A stretch of 64,000 bases of DNA from Allodiplogaster sudhausi (GCA_945643635.1 CALZFC010000016.1:1126501-1190500); one strand, 5' to 3'; counted from the stretch's first letter, positions 35,165 through 47,731 are shown. Numbers and translations: made by a program. Notes: generated by a model not told the origin, from the letters alone.

Positions 35165-35576
35165 GCTTCTTTTTGTTCGAATTCACGTTTTCTAAATACA
35201 AGTGAAGAATTGTTTGATTAGTTTTCCCACATCAGTCGTGTCGTGCCCAGCCATAGCTCAGTTGGTAGAGCGGAGGATTGTAGAGTAGCAGATATCCTTA
35301 GGTCACTGGTTCGAATACGGTTGGCTGGAGCTTCTTTTTGTTCGAATTCACGTTTTCTAAATACAAGTGAAGAATTGTTTGATTAGTTTTCCGACATCAG
35401 TCGCGTCGTGATCAGCCATAGCTCAGTTGGTAGAGCATAGGACTGTAGAGTAGCAGCTATCCTTAGGTCACTGGTTCGAATCCGGTTGGCTGGAGCTTCT
35501 TTTTGTTCGAATTCACGTTTTCTAAATACAAGTGAAGAATTGTTTGATTTGTTTTCCCACATCAGTCGTGTCGTGC

Positions 35577-35659
35577 CCAGCCATAGCTCAGTTGGTAGAG
35601 CGGAGGACTGTAGAGTAGCAGATATCCTTAGGTCACTGGTTCGAATCCGGTTGGCTGGA
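35577..35659 (+). tRNA. tRNA-Tyr(GTA)
   Basis: Intron agtagcagat; R module, T5 stop. Confidence 0.92.
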
Positions 35660-36181
35660 GCTTTTTGGTCTACTTACAATTTTTTGATTATTTCAAAAAT
35701 TTAACTGTTTCTCTCTGTACATATCTTTTAATTTGTGTGTAGAGCAGAGCGCTGTAGCTAGATCTCTGATTCGAATCCGGTTGGCTGGAGCCTATTTTAT
35801 TCGAATTCATGTAATATAAATATAGATACAAGTGTAGCATTGTTTGATCGGGCTGTATGAAGCTTTTAAATATTTTTTGACTCTTTAAAAGTTAAAGATT
35901 TTCTCTCCGTATATATGTTTGAATTCGTCCCTGGAGGTGACTGCTGGAGCTATTCAACGTCTCTCTATGAGCATACGTTTATGAGTTTTCCGATGTCGCT
36001 CACAATCAGGTCATGCCCAGCGATAGCTCAGTTGGTAGAGCGGAGGACTGTAGAGTAGCGGCTATCCTTAGGTCACTGGATCGAATCCGGTTGGCTGGAG
36101 CTTCTTTTTGCTCGAATTAACGTTTTCTAAATACAAGTGAAGAATTGTTTGATTAGTTTTCCGACATCAGTCGTGTCGTGA

Positions 36182-36264
36182 TCAGCCATAGCTCAGTTGG
36201 TAGAGCGGAGGACTGTAGAGTAGCAGCTATCCTTAGGTCACTGGTTCGAATCCGGTTGGCTGGA
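36182..36264 (+). tRNA. tRNA-Tyr(GTA), U1:G72 variant
   Basis: Acceptor TCAGCCA; intron agtagcagct; S module. Confidence 0.62.
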
Positions 36265-36346
36265 GCTTCTTTTTGTTCGAATTCACGTTTTCTAAATACA
36301 AGTGAAGAATTGTTTGATTAGTTTTCCCACATCAGTCGTGTCGTGC

Positions 36347-36429
36347 CCAGCCATAGCTCAGTTGGTAGAGCGGAGGACTGTAGAGTAGCAGATATCCTTA
36401 GGTCACTGGTTCGAATCCGGTTGGCTGGA
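36347..36429 (+). tRNA. tRNA-Tyr(GTA)
   Basis: Intron agtagcagat; L module, T4 stop. Confidence 0.92.
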
Positions 36430-36655
36430 GCCTATTTTATTCGAATTCACGCAATATAAATATAGATACAAGTGTAGCTTTGTTTGATTGGGCTGTATGA
36501 AGCTTTTAATATTTTTTGACTCTTTAAAAGTTAAAGATTTTCTCTCCGTATATATGTTTGAATTCGTCCCTGGAGGTGACTGCTGGAGCTATTCAACGTC
36601 TCTCTATGAGCATACGTTTATGAGTTTTCCGATGTCGCTCACAATCAGGTCATGC

Positions 36656-36738
36656 CCAGCCATAGCTCAGTTGGTAGAGCGGAGGACTGTAGAGTAGCGG
36701 CTATCCTTAGGTCACTGGTTCGAATCCGGTTGGCTGGA
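36656..36738 (+). tRNA. tRNA-Tyr(GTA)
   Basis: Intron agtagcggct; R module, T6 stop. Confidence 0.93.
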
Positions 36739-37095
36739 GTTTTTTGGTCTACTTACAATTTTTTGATTATTTCAAAAATTTAACTGTTTCTCTCTGTACA
36801 TATCTTTTAATTTGTGTGTAGAGCAGAGCGCTGTAGCTAGATCTCTGATTCGAATCCGGTTGGCTGGAGCCTATTTTATTCGAATTCACGCAATATAAAT
36901 ATAGATACAAGTGTAGCTTTGTTTGATTGGGCTGTATGAAGCTTTTTAATATTTTTTGACTCTTTAAAAGTTAAAGATTTTCTCTCCGTATATATGTTTG
37001 AATTCGTCCCTGGAGGTGACTGCTGGAGCTATTCAACGTCTCTCTATGAGCATACGTTTATGAGTTTTCCGATGTCGCTCACAATCAGGTCATGC

Positions 37096-37178
37096 CCAGC
37101 CATAGCTCAGTTGGTAGAGCGGAGGACTGTAGAGTAGCGGCTATCCTTAGGTCACTGGTTCGAATCCGGTTGGCTGGA
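37096..37178 (+). tRNA. tRNA-Tyr(GTA)
   Basis: Intron agtagcggct; R module. Confidence 0.93.
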
Positions 37179-38027
37179 GTTTTTTGGTCTACTTACAATT
37201 TTTTGATTATTTCAAAAATTTAACTGTTTCTCTCTGTACATATCTTTTAATTTGTGTGTAGAGCAGAGCGCTGTAGCTAGATCTCTGATTCGAATCCGGT
37301 TGGCTGGAGCCTATTTTATTCGAATTCATGTAATATAAATATAGATACAAGTGTAGCATTGTTTGATCGGGCTGTATGAAGCTTTTAAATATTTTTTGAC
37401 TCTTTAAAAGTTAAAGATTTTCTCTCCGTATCTATGTTTGAATTCGTCCCTGGAGGTGACTGCTGGAGCTATTCAACGTCTCTCTATGAGCATACGTTTA
37501 TGAGTTTTCCGATGTCGCTCACAATCAGGTCATGCCCAGCAGCTCAGTTGGTAGAGCGGAGGACTGTAGAGTAGCGGCTATCCTTAGGTCACTGGTTCGA
37601 ATCCGGTTGGCTGGAGCTTCTTTTTGTTCGAATTCACGTTTTCTAAATACAAGTGAAGAATTGTTTGATTAGTTTTCCCACATCAGTCGTGTCGTGCCCA
37701 GCCATAGCTCAGTTGGTAGAGCGGAGGATTGTAGAGTAGCAGATATCCTTAGGTCACTGGTTCGAATACGGTTGGCTGGAGCTTCTTTTTGTTCGAATTC
37801 ACGTTTTCTAAATACAAGTGAAGAATTGTTTGATTAGTTTTCCGACATCAGTCGCGTCGTGATCAGCCATAGCTCAGTTGGTAGAGCATAGGACTGTAGA
37901 GTAGCAGCTATCCTTAGGTCACTGGTTCGAATCCGGTTGGCTGGAGCTTCTTTTTGTTCGAATTCACGTTTTTTAAATACAAGTGAAGAATTGTTTGATT
38001 TGTTTTCCCACATCAGTCGTGTCGTGC

Positions 38028-38110
38028 CCAGCCATAGCTCAGTTGGTAGAGCGGAGGACTGTAGAGTAGCAGATATCCTTAGGTCACTGGTTCGAATCCG
38101 GTTGGCTGGA
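38028..38110 (+). tRNA. tRNA-Tyr(GTA)
   Basis: Intron agtagcagat; R module, T5 stop. Confidence 0.92.
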
Positions 38111-38631
38111 GCTTTTTGGTCTACTTACAATTTTTGATTATTTCAAAAATTTAACTGTTTCTCTCTGTACATATCTTTTAATTTGTGTGTAGAGCAGAGC
38201 GCTGTAGCTAGATCTCTGATTCGAATCCGGTTGGCTGGAGCCTATTTTATTCGAATTCATGTAATATAAATATAGATACAAGTGTAGCATTGTTTGATCG
38301 GGCTGTATGAAGCTTTTAAATATTTTTTGACTCTTTAAAAGTTAAAGATTTTCTCTCCGTATATATGTTTGAATTCGTCCCTGGAGGTGACTGCTGGAGC
38401 TATTCAACGTCTCTCTATGAGCATACGTTTATGAGTTTTCCGATGTCGCTCACAATCAGGTCATGCCCAGCGATAGCTCAGTTGGTAGAGCGGAGGACTG
38501 TAGAGTAGCGGCTATCCTTAGGTCACTGGATCGAATCCGGTTGGCTGGAGCTTCTTTTTGCTCGAATTAACGTTTTCTAAATACAAGTGAAGAATTGTTT
38601 GATTAGTTTTCCGACATCAGTCGTGTCGTGA

Positions 38632-38714
38632 TCAGCCATAGCTCAGTTGGTAGAGCGGAGGACTGTAGAGTAGCAGCTATCCTTAGGTCACTGGTTCGAA
38701 TCCGGTTGGCTGGA
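38632..38714 (+). tRNA. tRNA-Tyr(GTA), U1:G72 variant
   Basis: Acceptor TCAGCCA; intron agtagcagct; S module. Confidence 0.62.
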
Positions 38715-38796
38715 GCTTCTTTTTGTTCGAATTCACGTTTTCTAAATACAAGTGAAGAATTGTTTGATTAGTTTTCCCACATCAGTCGTGTCGTGC

Positions 38797-38879
38797 CCAG
38801 CCATAGCTCAGTTGGTAGAGCGGAGGACTGTAGAGTAGCAGATATCCTTAGGTCACTGGTTCGAATCCGGTTGGCTGGA
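38797..38879 (+). tRNA. tRNA-Tyr(GTA)
   Basis: Intron agtagcagat; L module. Confidence 0.92.
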
Positions 38880-39105
38880 GCCTATTTTATTCGAATTCAC
38901 GCAATATAAATATAGATACAAGTGTAGCTTTGTTTGATTGGGCTGTATGAAGCTTTTAATATTTTTTGACTCTTTAAAAGTTAAAGATTTTCTCTCCGTA
39001 TATATGTTTGAATTCGTCCCTGGAGGTGACTGCTGGAGCTATTCAACGTCTCTCTATGAGCATACGTTTATGAGTTTTCCGATGTCGCTCACAATCAGGT
39101 CATGC

Positions 39106-39188
39106 CCAGCCATAGCTCAGTTGGTAGAGCGGAGGACTGTAGAGTAGCGGCTATCCTTAGGTCACTGGTTCGAATCCGGTTGGCTGGA
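39106..39188 (+). tRNA. tRNA-Tyr(GTA)
   Basis: Intron agtagcggct; R module. Confidence 0.93.
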
Positions 39189-39545
39189 GTTTTTTGGTCT
39201 ACTTACAATTTTTTGATTATTTCAAAAATTTAACTGTTTCTCTCTGTACATATCTTTTAATTTGTGTGTAGAGCAGAGCGCTGTAGCTAGATCTCTGATT
39301 CGAATCCGGTTGGCTGGAGCCTATTTTATTCGAATTCACGCAATATAAATATAGATACAAGTGTAGCTTTGTTTGATTGGGCTGTATGAAGCTTTTTAAT
39401 ATTTTTTGACTCTTTAAAAGTTAAAGATTTTCTCTCCGTATATATGTTTGAATTCGTCCCTGGAGGTGACTGCTGGAGCTATTCAACGTCTCTCTATGAG
39501 CATACGTTTATGAGTTTTCCGATGTCGCTCACAATCAGGTCATGC

Positions 39546-39628
39546 CCAGCCATAGCTCAGTTGGTAGAGCGGAGGACTGTAGAGTAGCGGCTATCCTTAG
39601 GTCACTGGTTCGAATCCGGTTGGCTGGA
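39546..39628 (+). tRNA. tRNA-Tyr(GTA)
   Basis: Intron agtagcggct; R module. Confidence 0.93.
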
Positions 39629-40147
39629 GTTTTTTGGTCTACTTACAATTTTTTGATTATTTCAAAAATTTAACTGTTTCTCTCTGTACATATCTTTTAA
39701 TTTGTGTGTAGAGCAGAGCGCTGTAGCTAGATCTCTGATTCGAATCCGGTTGGCTGGAGCCTATTTTATTCGAATTCATGTAATATAAATATAGATACAA
39801 GTGTAGCATTGTTTGATCGGGCTGTATGAAGCTTTTAAATATTTTTTGACTCTTTAAAAGTTAAAGATTTTCTCTCCGTATCTATGTTTGAATTCGTCCC
39901 TGGAGGTGACTGCTGGAGCTATTCAACGTCTCTCTATGAGCATACGTTTATGAGTTTTCCGATGTCGCTCACAATCAGGTCATGCCCAGCAGCTCAGTTG
40001 GTAGAGCGGAGGACTGTAGAGTAGCGGCTATCCTTAGGTCACTGGTTCGAATCCGGTTGGCTGGAGCTTCTTTTTGTTCGAATTCACGTTTTCTAAATAC
40101 AAGTGAAGAATTGTTTGATTAGTTTTCCGACATCAGTCGTGTCGTGA

Positions 40148-40230
40148 TCAGCCATAGCTCAGTTGGTAGAGCGGAGGACTGTAGAGTAGCAGCTATCCTT
40201 AGGTCACTGGTTCGAATCCGGTTGGCTGGA
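40148..40230 (+). tRNA. tRNA-Tyr(GTA), U1:G72 variant
   Basis: Acceptor TCAGCCA; intron agtagcagct; S module (164 bp, one C lost from the spacer). Confidence 0.62.
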
Positions 40231-40311
40231 GCTTCTTTTTGTTCGAATTCACGTTTTCTAAATACAAGTGAAGAATTGTTTGATTAGTTTTCCACATCAG
40301 TCGTGTCGTGC

Positions 40312-40394
40312 CCAGCCATAGCTCAGTTGGTAGAGCGGAGGACTGTAGAGTAGCAGATATCCTTAGGTCACTGGTTCGAATCCGGTTGGCTGGA
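40312..40394 (+). tRNA. tRNA-Tyr(GTA)
   Basis: Intron agtagcagat; R module. Confidence 0.92.
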
Positions 40395-40916
40395 GCTTTT
40401 TGGTCTACTTACAATTTTTTGATTATTTCAAAAATTTAACTGTTTCTCTCTGTACATATCTTTTAATTTGTGTGTAGAGCAGAGTGCTGTAGCTAGATCT
40501 CTGATTCGAATCCGGTTGGCTGGAGCCTATTTTATTCGAATTCATGTAATATAAATATAGATACAAGTGTAGCATTGTTTGATCGGGCTGTATGAAGCTT
40601 TTAAATATTTTTTGACTCTTTAAAAGTTAAAGATTTTCTCTCCGTATATATGTTTGAATTCGTCCCTGGAGGTGACTGCTGGAGCTATTCAACGTCTCTC
40701 TATGAGCATACGTTTATGAGTTTTCCGATGTCGCTCACAATCAGGTCATGCCCAGCGATAGCTCAGTTGGTAGAGCGGAGGACTGTAGAGTAGCGGCTAT
40801 CCTTAGGTCACTGGATCGAATCCGGTTGGCTGGAGCTTCTTTTTGCTCGAATTAACGTTTTCTAAATACAAGTGAAGAATTGTTTGATTAGTTTTCCGAC
40901 ATCAGTCGTGTCGTGA

Positions 40917-40999
40917 TCAGCCATAGCTCAGTTGGTAGAGCGGAGGACTGTAGAGTAGCAGCTATCCTTAGGTCACTGGTTCGAATCCGGTTGGCTGGA
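40917..40999 (+). tRNA. tRNA-Tyr(GTA), U1:G72 variant
   Basis: Acceptor TCAGCCA; intron agtagcagct; S module. Confidence 0.62.
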
Positions 41000-41081
41000 G
41001 CTTCTTTTTGTTCGAATTCACGTTTTCTAAATACAAGTGAAGAATTGTTTGATTAGTTTTCCCACATCAGTCGTGTCGTGC

Positions 41082-41164
41082 CCAGCCATAGCTCAGTTGA
41101 TAGAGCGGAGGACTGTAGAGTAGCAGATATCCTTAGGTCACTGGTTCGAATCCGGTTGGCTGGA
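41082..41164 (+). tRNA. tRNA-Tyr(GTA), D-loop variant
   Basis: D loop AGTTGATA: the second of the paired D-loop guanines is A, which may weaken the D-loop/T-loop contact. Intron agtagcagat; L module. Confidence 0.75.
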
Positions 41165-41391
41165 GCCTATTTTATTCGAATTCATGTAATATAAATATAG
41201 ATACAAGTGTAGCATTGTTTGATCGGGCTGTATGAAGCTTTTAAATATTTTTTGACTCTTTAAAAGTTAAAGATTTTCTCTCCGTATATATGTTTGAATT
41301 CGTCCCTGGAGGTGACTGCTGGAACTATTCAACGTCTCTCTATGAGCATACGTTTATGAGTTTTCCGATGTCGCTCACAATCAGGTCATGC

Positions 41392-41474
41392 CCAGCCATA
41401 GCTCAGTTGGTAGAGCGGAGGACTGTAGAGTAGCGGCTATCCTTAGGTCACTGGTTCGAATCCGGTTGGCTGGA
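41392..41474 (+). tRNA. tRNA-Tyr(GTA)
   Basis: Intron agtagcggct; R module. Confidence 0.93.
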
Positions 41475-42271
41475 GTTTTTTGGTCTACTTACAATTTTTT
41501 GATTATTTCAAAAATTTAACTGTTTCTCTCTGTACATATCTTTTAATATGTGTGTAGAGCAGAGCGCTGTAGCTAGATCTCTGATTCGAATCCGGTTGGC
41601 TGGAGCCTATTTTATTCGAATTCACGCAATATAAATATAGATACAAGTGTAGCTTTGTTTGATTGGGCTGTATGAAGCTTTTTAATATTTTTTGACTCTT
41701 TAAAAGTTAAAGATTTTCTCTCCGTATATATGTTTGAATTCGTCCCTGGAGGTGACTGCTGGAGCTATTCAACGTCTCTCTATGAGCATACGTTTATGAG
41801 TTTTCCGATGTCGCTCACAATCAGGTCATGCCCAGCCATAGCTCAGTTGGTAGAGCGGAGGACTGTAGAGTAGCGGCTACCCTTAGGTCACTGGTTCGAA
41901 TCCGGTTGGCTGGAGTTTTTTGGTCTACTTACAATTTTTTGATTATTTCAAAAATTTAACTGTTTCTCTCTGTACATATCTTTTAATATGTGTGTAGAGC
42001 AGAGCGCTGTAGCTAGATCTCTGATTCGAATCCGGTTGGCTGGAGCCTATTTTATTCGAATTCACGCAATATAAATATAGATACAAGTGTAGCTTTGTTT
42101 GATTGGGCTGTATGAAGCTTTTTAATATTTTTTGACTCTTTAAAAGTTAAAGATTTTCTCTCCGTATATATGTTTGAATTCGTCCCTGGAGGTGACTGCT
42201 GGAGCTATTCAACGTCTCTCTATGAGCATACGTTTATGAGTTTTCCGATGTCGCTCACAATCAGGTCATGC

Positions 42272-42354
42272 CCAGCCATAGCTCAGTTGGTAGAGCGGAG
42301 GACTGTAGAGTAGCGGCTATCCTTAGGTCACTGGTTCGAATCCGGTTGGCTGGA
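42272..42354 (+). tRNA. tRNA-Tyr(GTA)
   Basis: Intron agtagcggct; R module. Confidence 0.93.
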
Positions 42355-42711
42355 GTTTTTTGGTCTACTTACAATTTTTTGATTATTTCAAAAATTTAAC
42401 TGTTTCTCTCTGTACATATCTTTTAATTTGTGTGTAGAGCAGAGCGCTGTAGCTAGATCTCTGATTCGAATCCGGTTGGCTGGAGCCTATTTTATTCGAA
42501 TTCATGTAATATAAATATAGATACAAGTGTAGCATTGTTTGATCGGGCTGTATGAAGCTTTTAAATATTTTTTGACTCTTTAAAAGTTAAAGATTTTCTC
42601 TCCGTATCTATGTTTGAATTCGTCCCTGGAGGTGACTGCTGGAGCTATTCAACGTCTCTCTATGAGCATACGTTTATGAGTTTTCCGATGTCGCTCACAA
42701 TCAGGTCATGC

Positions 42712-42794
42712 CCAGCCATAGCTCAGTTGGTAGAGCGGAGGACTGTAGAGTAGCGGCTATCCTTAGGTCACTGGTTCGAATCCGGTTGGCTGGA
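42712..42794 (+). tRNA. tRNA-Tyr(GTA)
   Basis: Intron agtagcggct; S module. Confidence 0.93.
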
Positions 42795-42876
42795 GCTTCT
42801 TTTTGTTCGAATTCACGTTTTCTAAATACAAGTGAAGAATTGTTTGATTAGTTTTCCGACATCAGTCGTGTCGTGA

Positions 42877-42959
42877 TCAGCCATAGCTCAGTTGGTAGAG
42901 CGGAGGACTGTAGAGTAGCAGCTATCCTTAGGTCACTGGTTCGAATCCGGTTGGCTGGA
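42877..42959 (+). tRNA. tRNA-Tyr(GTA), U1:G72 variant
   Basis: Acceptor TCAGCCA; intron agtagcagct; S module. Confidence 0.62.
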
Positions 42960-43041
42960 GCTTCTTTTTGTTCGAATTCACGTTTTCTAAATACAAGTGA
43001 AGAATTGTTTGATTAGTTTTCCCACATCAGTCGTGTCGTGC

Positions 43042-43124
43042 CCAGCCATAGCTCAGTTGGTAGAGCGGAGGACTGTAGAGTAGCAGATATCCTTAGGTCA
43101 CTGGTTCGAATCCGGTTGGCTGGA
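43042..43124 (+). tRNA. tRNA-Tyr(GTA)
   Basis: Intron agtagcagat; R module. Confidence 0.92.
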
Positions 43125-43646
43125 GCTTTTTGGTCTACTTACAATTTTTTGATTATTTCAAAAATTTAACTGTTTCTCTCTGTACATATCTTTTAATTTG
43201 TGTGTAGAGCAGAGCGCTGTAGCTAGATCTCTGATTCGAATCCGGTTGGCTGGAGCCTATTTTATTCGAATTCATGTAATATAAATATAGATACAAGTGT
43301 AGCATTGTTTGATCGGGCTGTATGAAGCTTTTAAATATTTTTTGACTCTTTAAAAGTTAAAGATTTTCTCTCCGTATATATGTTTGAATTCGTCCCTGGA
43401 GGTGACTGCTGGAGCTATTCAACGTCTCTCTATGAGCATACGTTTATGAGTTTTCCGATGTCGCTCACAATCAGGTCATGCCCAGCGATAGCTCAGTTGG
43501 TAGAGCGGAGGACTGTAGAGTAGCGGCTATCCTTAGGTCACTGGATCGAATCCGGTTGGCTGGAGCTTCTTTTTGCTCGAATTAACGTTTTCTAAATACA
43601 AGTGAAGAATTGTTTGATTAGTTTTCCGACATCAGTCGTGTCGTGA

Positions 43647-43729
43647 TCAGCCATAGCTCAGTTGGTAGAGCGGAGGACTGTAGAGTAGCAGCTATCCTTA
43701 GGTCACTGGTTCGAATCCGGTTGGCTGGA
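43647..43729 (+). tRNA. tRNA-Tyr(GTA), U1:G72 variant
   Basis: Acceptor TCAGCCA; intron agtagcagct; S module. Confidence 0.62.
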
Positions 43730-43811
43730 GCTTCTTTTTGTTCGAATTCACGTTTTCTAAATACAAGTGAAGAATTGTTTGATTAGTTTTCCCACATCAG
43801 TCGTGTCGTGC

Positions 43812-43894
43812 CCAGCCATAGCTCAGTTGATAGAGCGGAGGACTGTAGAGTAGCAGATATCCTTAGGTCACTGGTTCGAATCCGGTTGGCTGGA
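43812..43894 (+). tRNA. tRNA-Tyr(GTA), D-loop variant
   Basis: D loop AGTTGATA as at 41082, one higher-order period later. Intron agtagcagat; L module. Confidence 0.75.
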
Positions 43895-44121
43895 GCCTAT
43901 TTTATTCGAATTCACGCAATATAAATATAGATACAAGTGTAGCTTTGTTTGATTGGGCTGTATGAAGCTTTTTAATATTTTTTGACTCTTTAAAAGTTAA
44001 AGATTTTCTCTCCGTATATATGTTTGAATTCGTCCCTGGAGGTGACTGCTGGAGCTATTCAACGTCTCTCTATGAGCATACGTTTATGAGTTTTCCGATG
44101 TCGCTCACAATCAGGTCATGC

Positions 44122-44204
44122 CCAGCCATAGCTCAGTTGGTAGAGCGGAGGACTGTAGAGTAGCGGCTATCCTTAGGTCACTGGTTCGAATCCGGTTGGC
44201 TGGA
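44122..44204 (+). tRNA. tRNA-Tyr(GTA)
   Basis: Intron agtagcggct; R module. Confidence 0.93.
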
Positions 44205-44561
44205 GTTTTTTGGTCTACTTACAATTTTTTGATTATTTCAAAAATTTAACTGTTTCTCTCTGTACATATCTTTTAATATGTGTGTAGAGCAGAGCGCTGT
44301 AGCTAGATCTCTGATTCGAATCCGGTTGGCTGGAGCCTATTTTATTCGAATTCACGCAATATAAATATAGATACAAGTGTAGCTTTGTTTGATTGGGCTG
44401 TATGAAGCTTTTTAATATTTTTTGACTCTTTAAAAGTTAAAGATTTTCTCTCCGTATATATGTTTGAATTCGTCCCTGGAGGTGACTGCTGGAGCTATTC
44501 AACGTCTCTCTATGAGCATACGTTTATGAGTTTTCCGATGTCGCTCACAATCAGGTCATGC

Positions 44562-44644
44562 CCAGCCATAGCTCAGTTGGTAGAGCGGAGGACTGTAGAG
44601 TAGCGGCTATCCTTAGGTCACTGGTTCGAATCCGGTTGGCTGGA
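44562..44644 (+). tRNA. tRNA-Tyr(GTA)
   Basis: Intron agtagcggct; R module. Confidence 0.93.
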
Positions 44645-45001
44645 GTTTTTTGGTCTACTTACAATTTTTTGATTATTTCAAAAATTTAACTGTTTCTCTC
44701 TGTACATATCTTTTAATTTGTGTGTAGAGCAGAGCGCTGTAGCTAGATCTCTGATTCGAATCCGGTTGGCTGGAGCCTATTTTATTCGAATTCATGTAAT
44801 ATAAATATAGATACAAGTGTAGCATTGTTTGATCGGGCTGTATGAAGCTTTTAAATATTTTTTGACTCTTTAAAAGTTAAAGATTTTCTCTCCGTATCTA
44901 TGTTTGAATTCGTCCCTGGAGGTGACTGCTGGAGCTATTCAACGTCTCTCTATGAGCATACGTTTATGAGTTTTCCGATGTCGCTCACAATCAGGTCATG
45001 C

Positions 45002-45084
45002 CCAGCCATAGCTCAGTTGGTAGAGCGGAGGACTGTAGAGTAGCGGCTATCCTTAGGTCACTGGTTCGAATCCGGTTGGCTGGA
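45002..45084 (+). tRNA. tRNA-Tyr(GTA)
   Basis: Intron agtagcggct; S module. Confidence 0.93.
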
Positions 45085-45166
45085 GCTTCTTTTTGTTCGA
45101 ATTCACGTTTTCTAAATACAAGTGAAGAATTGTTTGATTAGTTTTCCGACATCAGTCGTGTCGTGA

Positions 45167-45249
45167 TCAGCCATAGCTCAGTTGGTAGAGCGGAGGACTG
45201 TAGAGTAGCAGCTATCCTTAGGTCACTGGTTCGAATCCGGTTGGCTGGA
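45167..45249 (+). tRNA. tRNA-Tyr(GTA), U1:G72 variant
   Basis: Acceptor TCAGCCA; intron agtagcagct; S module. Confidence 0.62.
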
Positions 45250-45331
45250 GCTTCTTTTTGTTCGAATTCACGTTTTCTAAATACAAGTGAAGAATTGTTT
45301 GATTAGTTTTCCCACATCAGTCGTGTCGTGC

Positions 45332-45414
45332 CCAGCCATAGCTCAGTTGGTAGAGCGGAGGACTGTAGAGTAGCAGATATCCTTAGGTCACTGGTTCGAA
45401 TCCGGTTGGCTGGA
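45332..45414 (+). tRNA. tRNA-Tyr(GTA)
   Basis: Intron agtagcagat; R module. Confidence 0.92.
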
Positions 45415-45936
45415 GCTTTTTGGTCTACTTACAATTTTTTGATTATTTCAAAAATTTAACTGTTTCTCTCTGTACATATCTTTTAATTTGTGTGTAGAGC
45501 AGAGCGCTGTAGCTAGATCTCTGATTCGAATCCGGTTGGCTGGAGCCTATTTTATTCGAATTCATGTAATATAAATATAGATACAAGTGTAGCATTGTTT
45601 GATCGGGCTGTATGAAGCTTTTAAATATTTTTTGACTCTTTAAAAGTTAAAGATTTTCTCTCCGTATATATGTTTGAATTCGTCCCTGGAGGTGACTGCT
45701 GGAGCTATTCAACGTCTCTCTATGAGCATACGTTTATGAGTTTTCCGATGTCGCTCACAATCAGGTCATGCCCAGCGATAGCTCAGTTGGTAGAGCGGAG
45801 GACTGTAGAGTAGCGGCTATCCTTAGGTCACTGGATCGAATCCGGTTGGCTGGAGCTTCTTTTTGCTCGAATTAACGTTTTCTAAATACAAGTGAAGAAT
45901 TGTTTGATTAGTTTTCCGACATCAGTCGTGTCGTGA

Positions 45937-46019
45937 TCAGCCATAGCTCAGTTGGTAGAGCGGAGGACTGTAGAGTAGCAGCTATCCTTAGGTCACTGGT
46001 TCGAATCCGGTTGGCTGGA
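45937..46019 (+). tRNA. tRNA-Tyr(GTA), U1:G72 variant
   Basis: Acceptor TCAGCCA; intron agtagcagct; S module. Confidence 0.62.
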
Positions 46020-46101
46020 GCTTCTTTTTGTTCGAATTCACGTTTTCTAAATACAAGTGAAGAATTGTTTGATTAGTTTTCCCACATCAGTCGTGTCGTG
46101 C

Positions 46102-46184
46102 CCAGCCATAGCTCAGTTGATAGAGCGGAGGACTGTAGAGTAGCAGATATCCTTAGGTCACTGGTTCGAATCCGGTTGGCTGGA
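46102..46184 (+). tRNA. tRNA-Tyr(GTA), D-loop variant
   Basis: D loop AGTTGATA; third and last copy of this variant. Intron agtagcagat; L module. Confidence 0.75.
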
Positions 46185-46411
46185 GCCTATTTTATTCGAA
46201 TTCATGTAATATAAATATAGATACAAGTGTAGCATTGTTTGATCGGGCTGTATGAAGCTTTTAAATATTTTTTGACTCTTTAAAAGTTAAAGATTTTCTC
46301 TCCGTATATATGTTTGAATTCGTCCCTGGAGGTGACTGCTGGAGCTATTCAACGTCTCTCTATGAGCATACGTTTATGAGTTTTCCGATGTCGCTCACAA
46401 TCAGGTCATGC

Positions 46412-46494
46412 CCAGCCATAGCTCAGTTGGTAGAGCGGAGGACTGTAGAGTAGCGGCTATCCTTAGGTCACTGGTTCGAATCCGGTTGGCTGGA
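46412..46494 (+). tRNA. tRNA-Tyr(GTA)
   Basis: Intron agtagcggct; R module. Confidence 0.93.
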
Positions 46495-46851
46495 GTTTTT
46501 TGGTCTACTTACAATTTTTTGATTATTTCAAAAATTTAACTGTTTCTCTCTGTACATATCTTTTAATATGTGTGTAGAGCAGAGCGCTGTAGCTAGATCT
46601 CTGATTCGAATCCGGTTGGCTGGAGCCTATTTTATTCGAATTCACGCAATATAAATATAGATACAAGTGTAGCTTTGTTTGATTGGGCTGTATGAAGCTT
46701 TTTAATATTTTTTGACTCTTTAAAAGTTAAAGATTTTCTCTCCGTATATATGTTTGAATTCGTCCCTGGAGGTGACTGCTGGAGCTATTCAACGTCTCTC
46801 TATGAGCATACGTTTATGAGTTTTCCGATGTCGCTCACAATCAGGTCATGC

Positions 46852-46934
46852 CCAGCCATAGCTCAGTTGGTAGAGCGGAGGACTGTAGAGTAGCGGCTAT
46901 CCTTAGGTCACTGGTTCGAATCCGGTTGGCTGGA
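46852..46934 (+). tRNA. tRNA-Tyr(GTA)
   Basis: Intron agtagcggct; R module. Confidence 0.93.
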
Positions 46935-47291
46935 GTTTTTTGGTCTACTTACAATTTTTTGATTATTTCAAAAATTTAACTGTTTCTCTCTGTACATATC
47001 TTTTAATATGTGTGTAGAGCAGAGCGCTGTAGCTAGATCTCTGATTCGAATCCGGTTGGCTGGAGCCTATTTTATTCGAATTCACGCAATATAAATATAG
47101 ATACAAGTGTAGCTTTGTTTGATTGGGCTGTATGAAGCTTTTTAATATTTTTTGACTCTTTAAAAGTTAAAGATTTTCTCTCCGTATATATGTTTGAATT
47201 CGTCCCTGGAGGTGACTGCTGGAGCTATTCAACGTCTCTCTATGAGCATACGTTTATGAGTTTTCCGATGTCGCTCACAATCAGGTCATGC

Positions 47292-47374
47292 CCAGCCATA
47301 GCTCAGTTGGTAGAGCGGAGGACTGTAGAGTAGCGGCTATCCTTAGGTCACTGGTTCGAATCCGGTTGGCTGGA
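47292..47374 (+). tRNA. tRNA-Tyr(GTA)
   Basis: Intron agtagcggct; R module. Confidence 0.93.
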
Positions 47375-47731
47375 GTTTTTTGGTCTACTTACAATTTTTT
47401 GATTATTTCAAAAATTTAACTGTTTCTCTCTGTACATATCTTTTAATTTGTGTGTAGAGCAGAGCGCTGTAGCTAGATCTCTGATTCGAATCCGGTTGGC
47501 TGGAGCCTATTTTATTCGAATTCATGTAATATAAATATAGATACAAGTGTAGCATTGTTTGATCGGGCTGTATGAAGCTTTTAAATATTTTTTGACTCTT
47601 TAAAAGTTAAAGATTTTCTCTCCGTATCTATGTTTGAATTCGTCCCTGGAGGTGACTGCTGGAGCTATTCAACGTCTCTCTATGAGCATACGTTTATGAG
47701 TTTTCCGATGTCGCTCACAATCAGGTCATGC

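Larger units (their letters stand above)
37536..40065 (+). pseudogene. tRNA-Tyr copies with a 3-nt acceptor deletion (2)
   Basis: 37536-37615 and 39986-40065 (80 nt) read CCAGC-AGCTC, removing the end of the acceptor strand and position 8. Intron agtagcggct. Confidence 0.85.
32435..41914 (+). pseudogene. tRNA-Tyr copies with single private lesions (5)
   Basis: 32435-32517: T loop TTCTAAT breaks the B box. 33206-33288: anticodon stem GAAGA (A:C). 35247-35329 and 37698-37780: U32 and T stem ending ACGGT, with B box GGTTCGAATAC. 41832-41914: anticodon stem CCCTT (A:C). Confidence 0.75.
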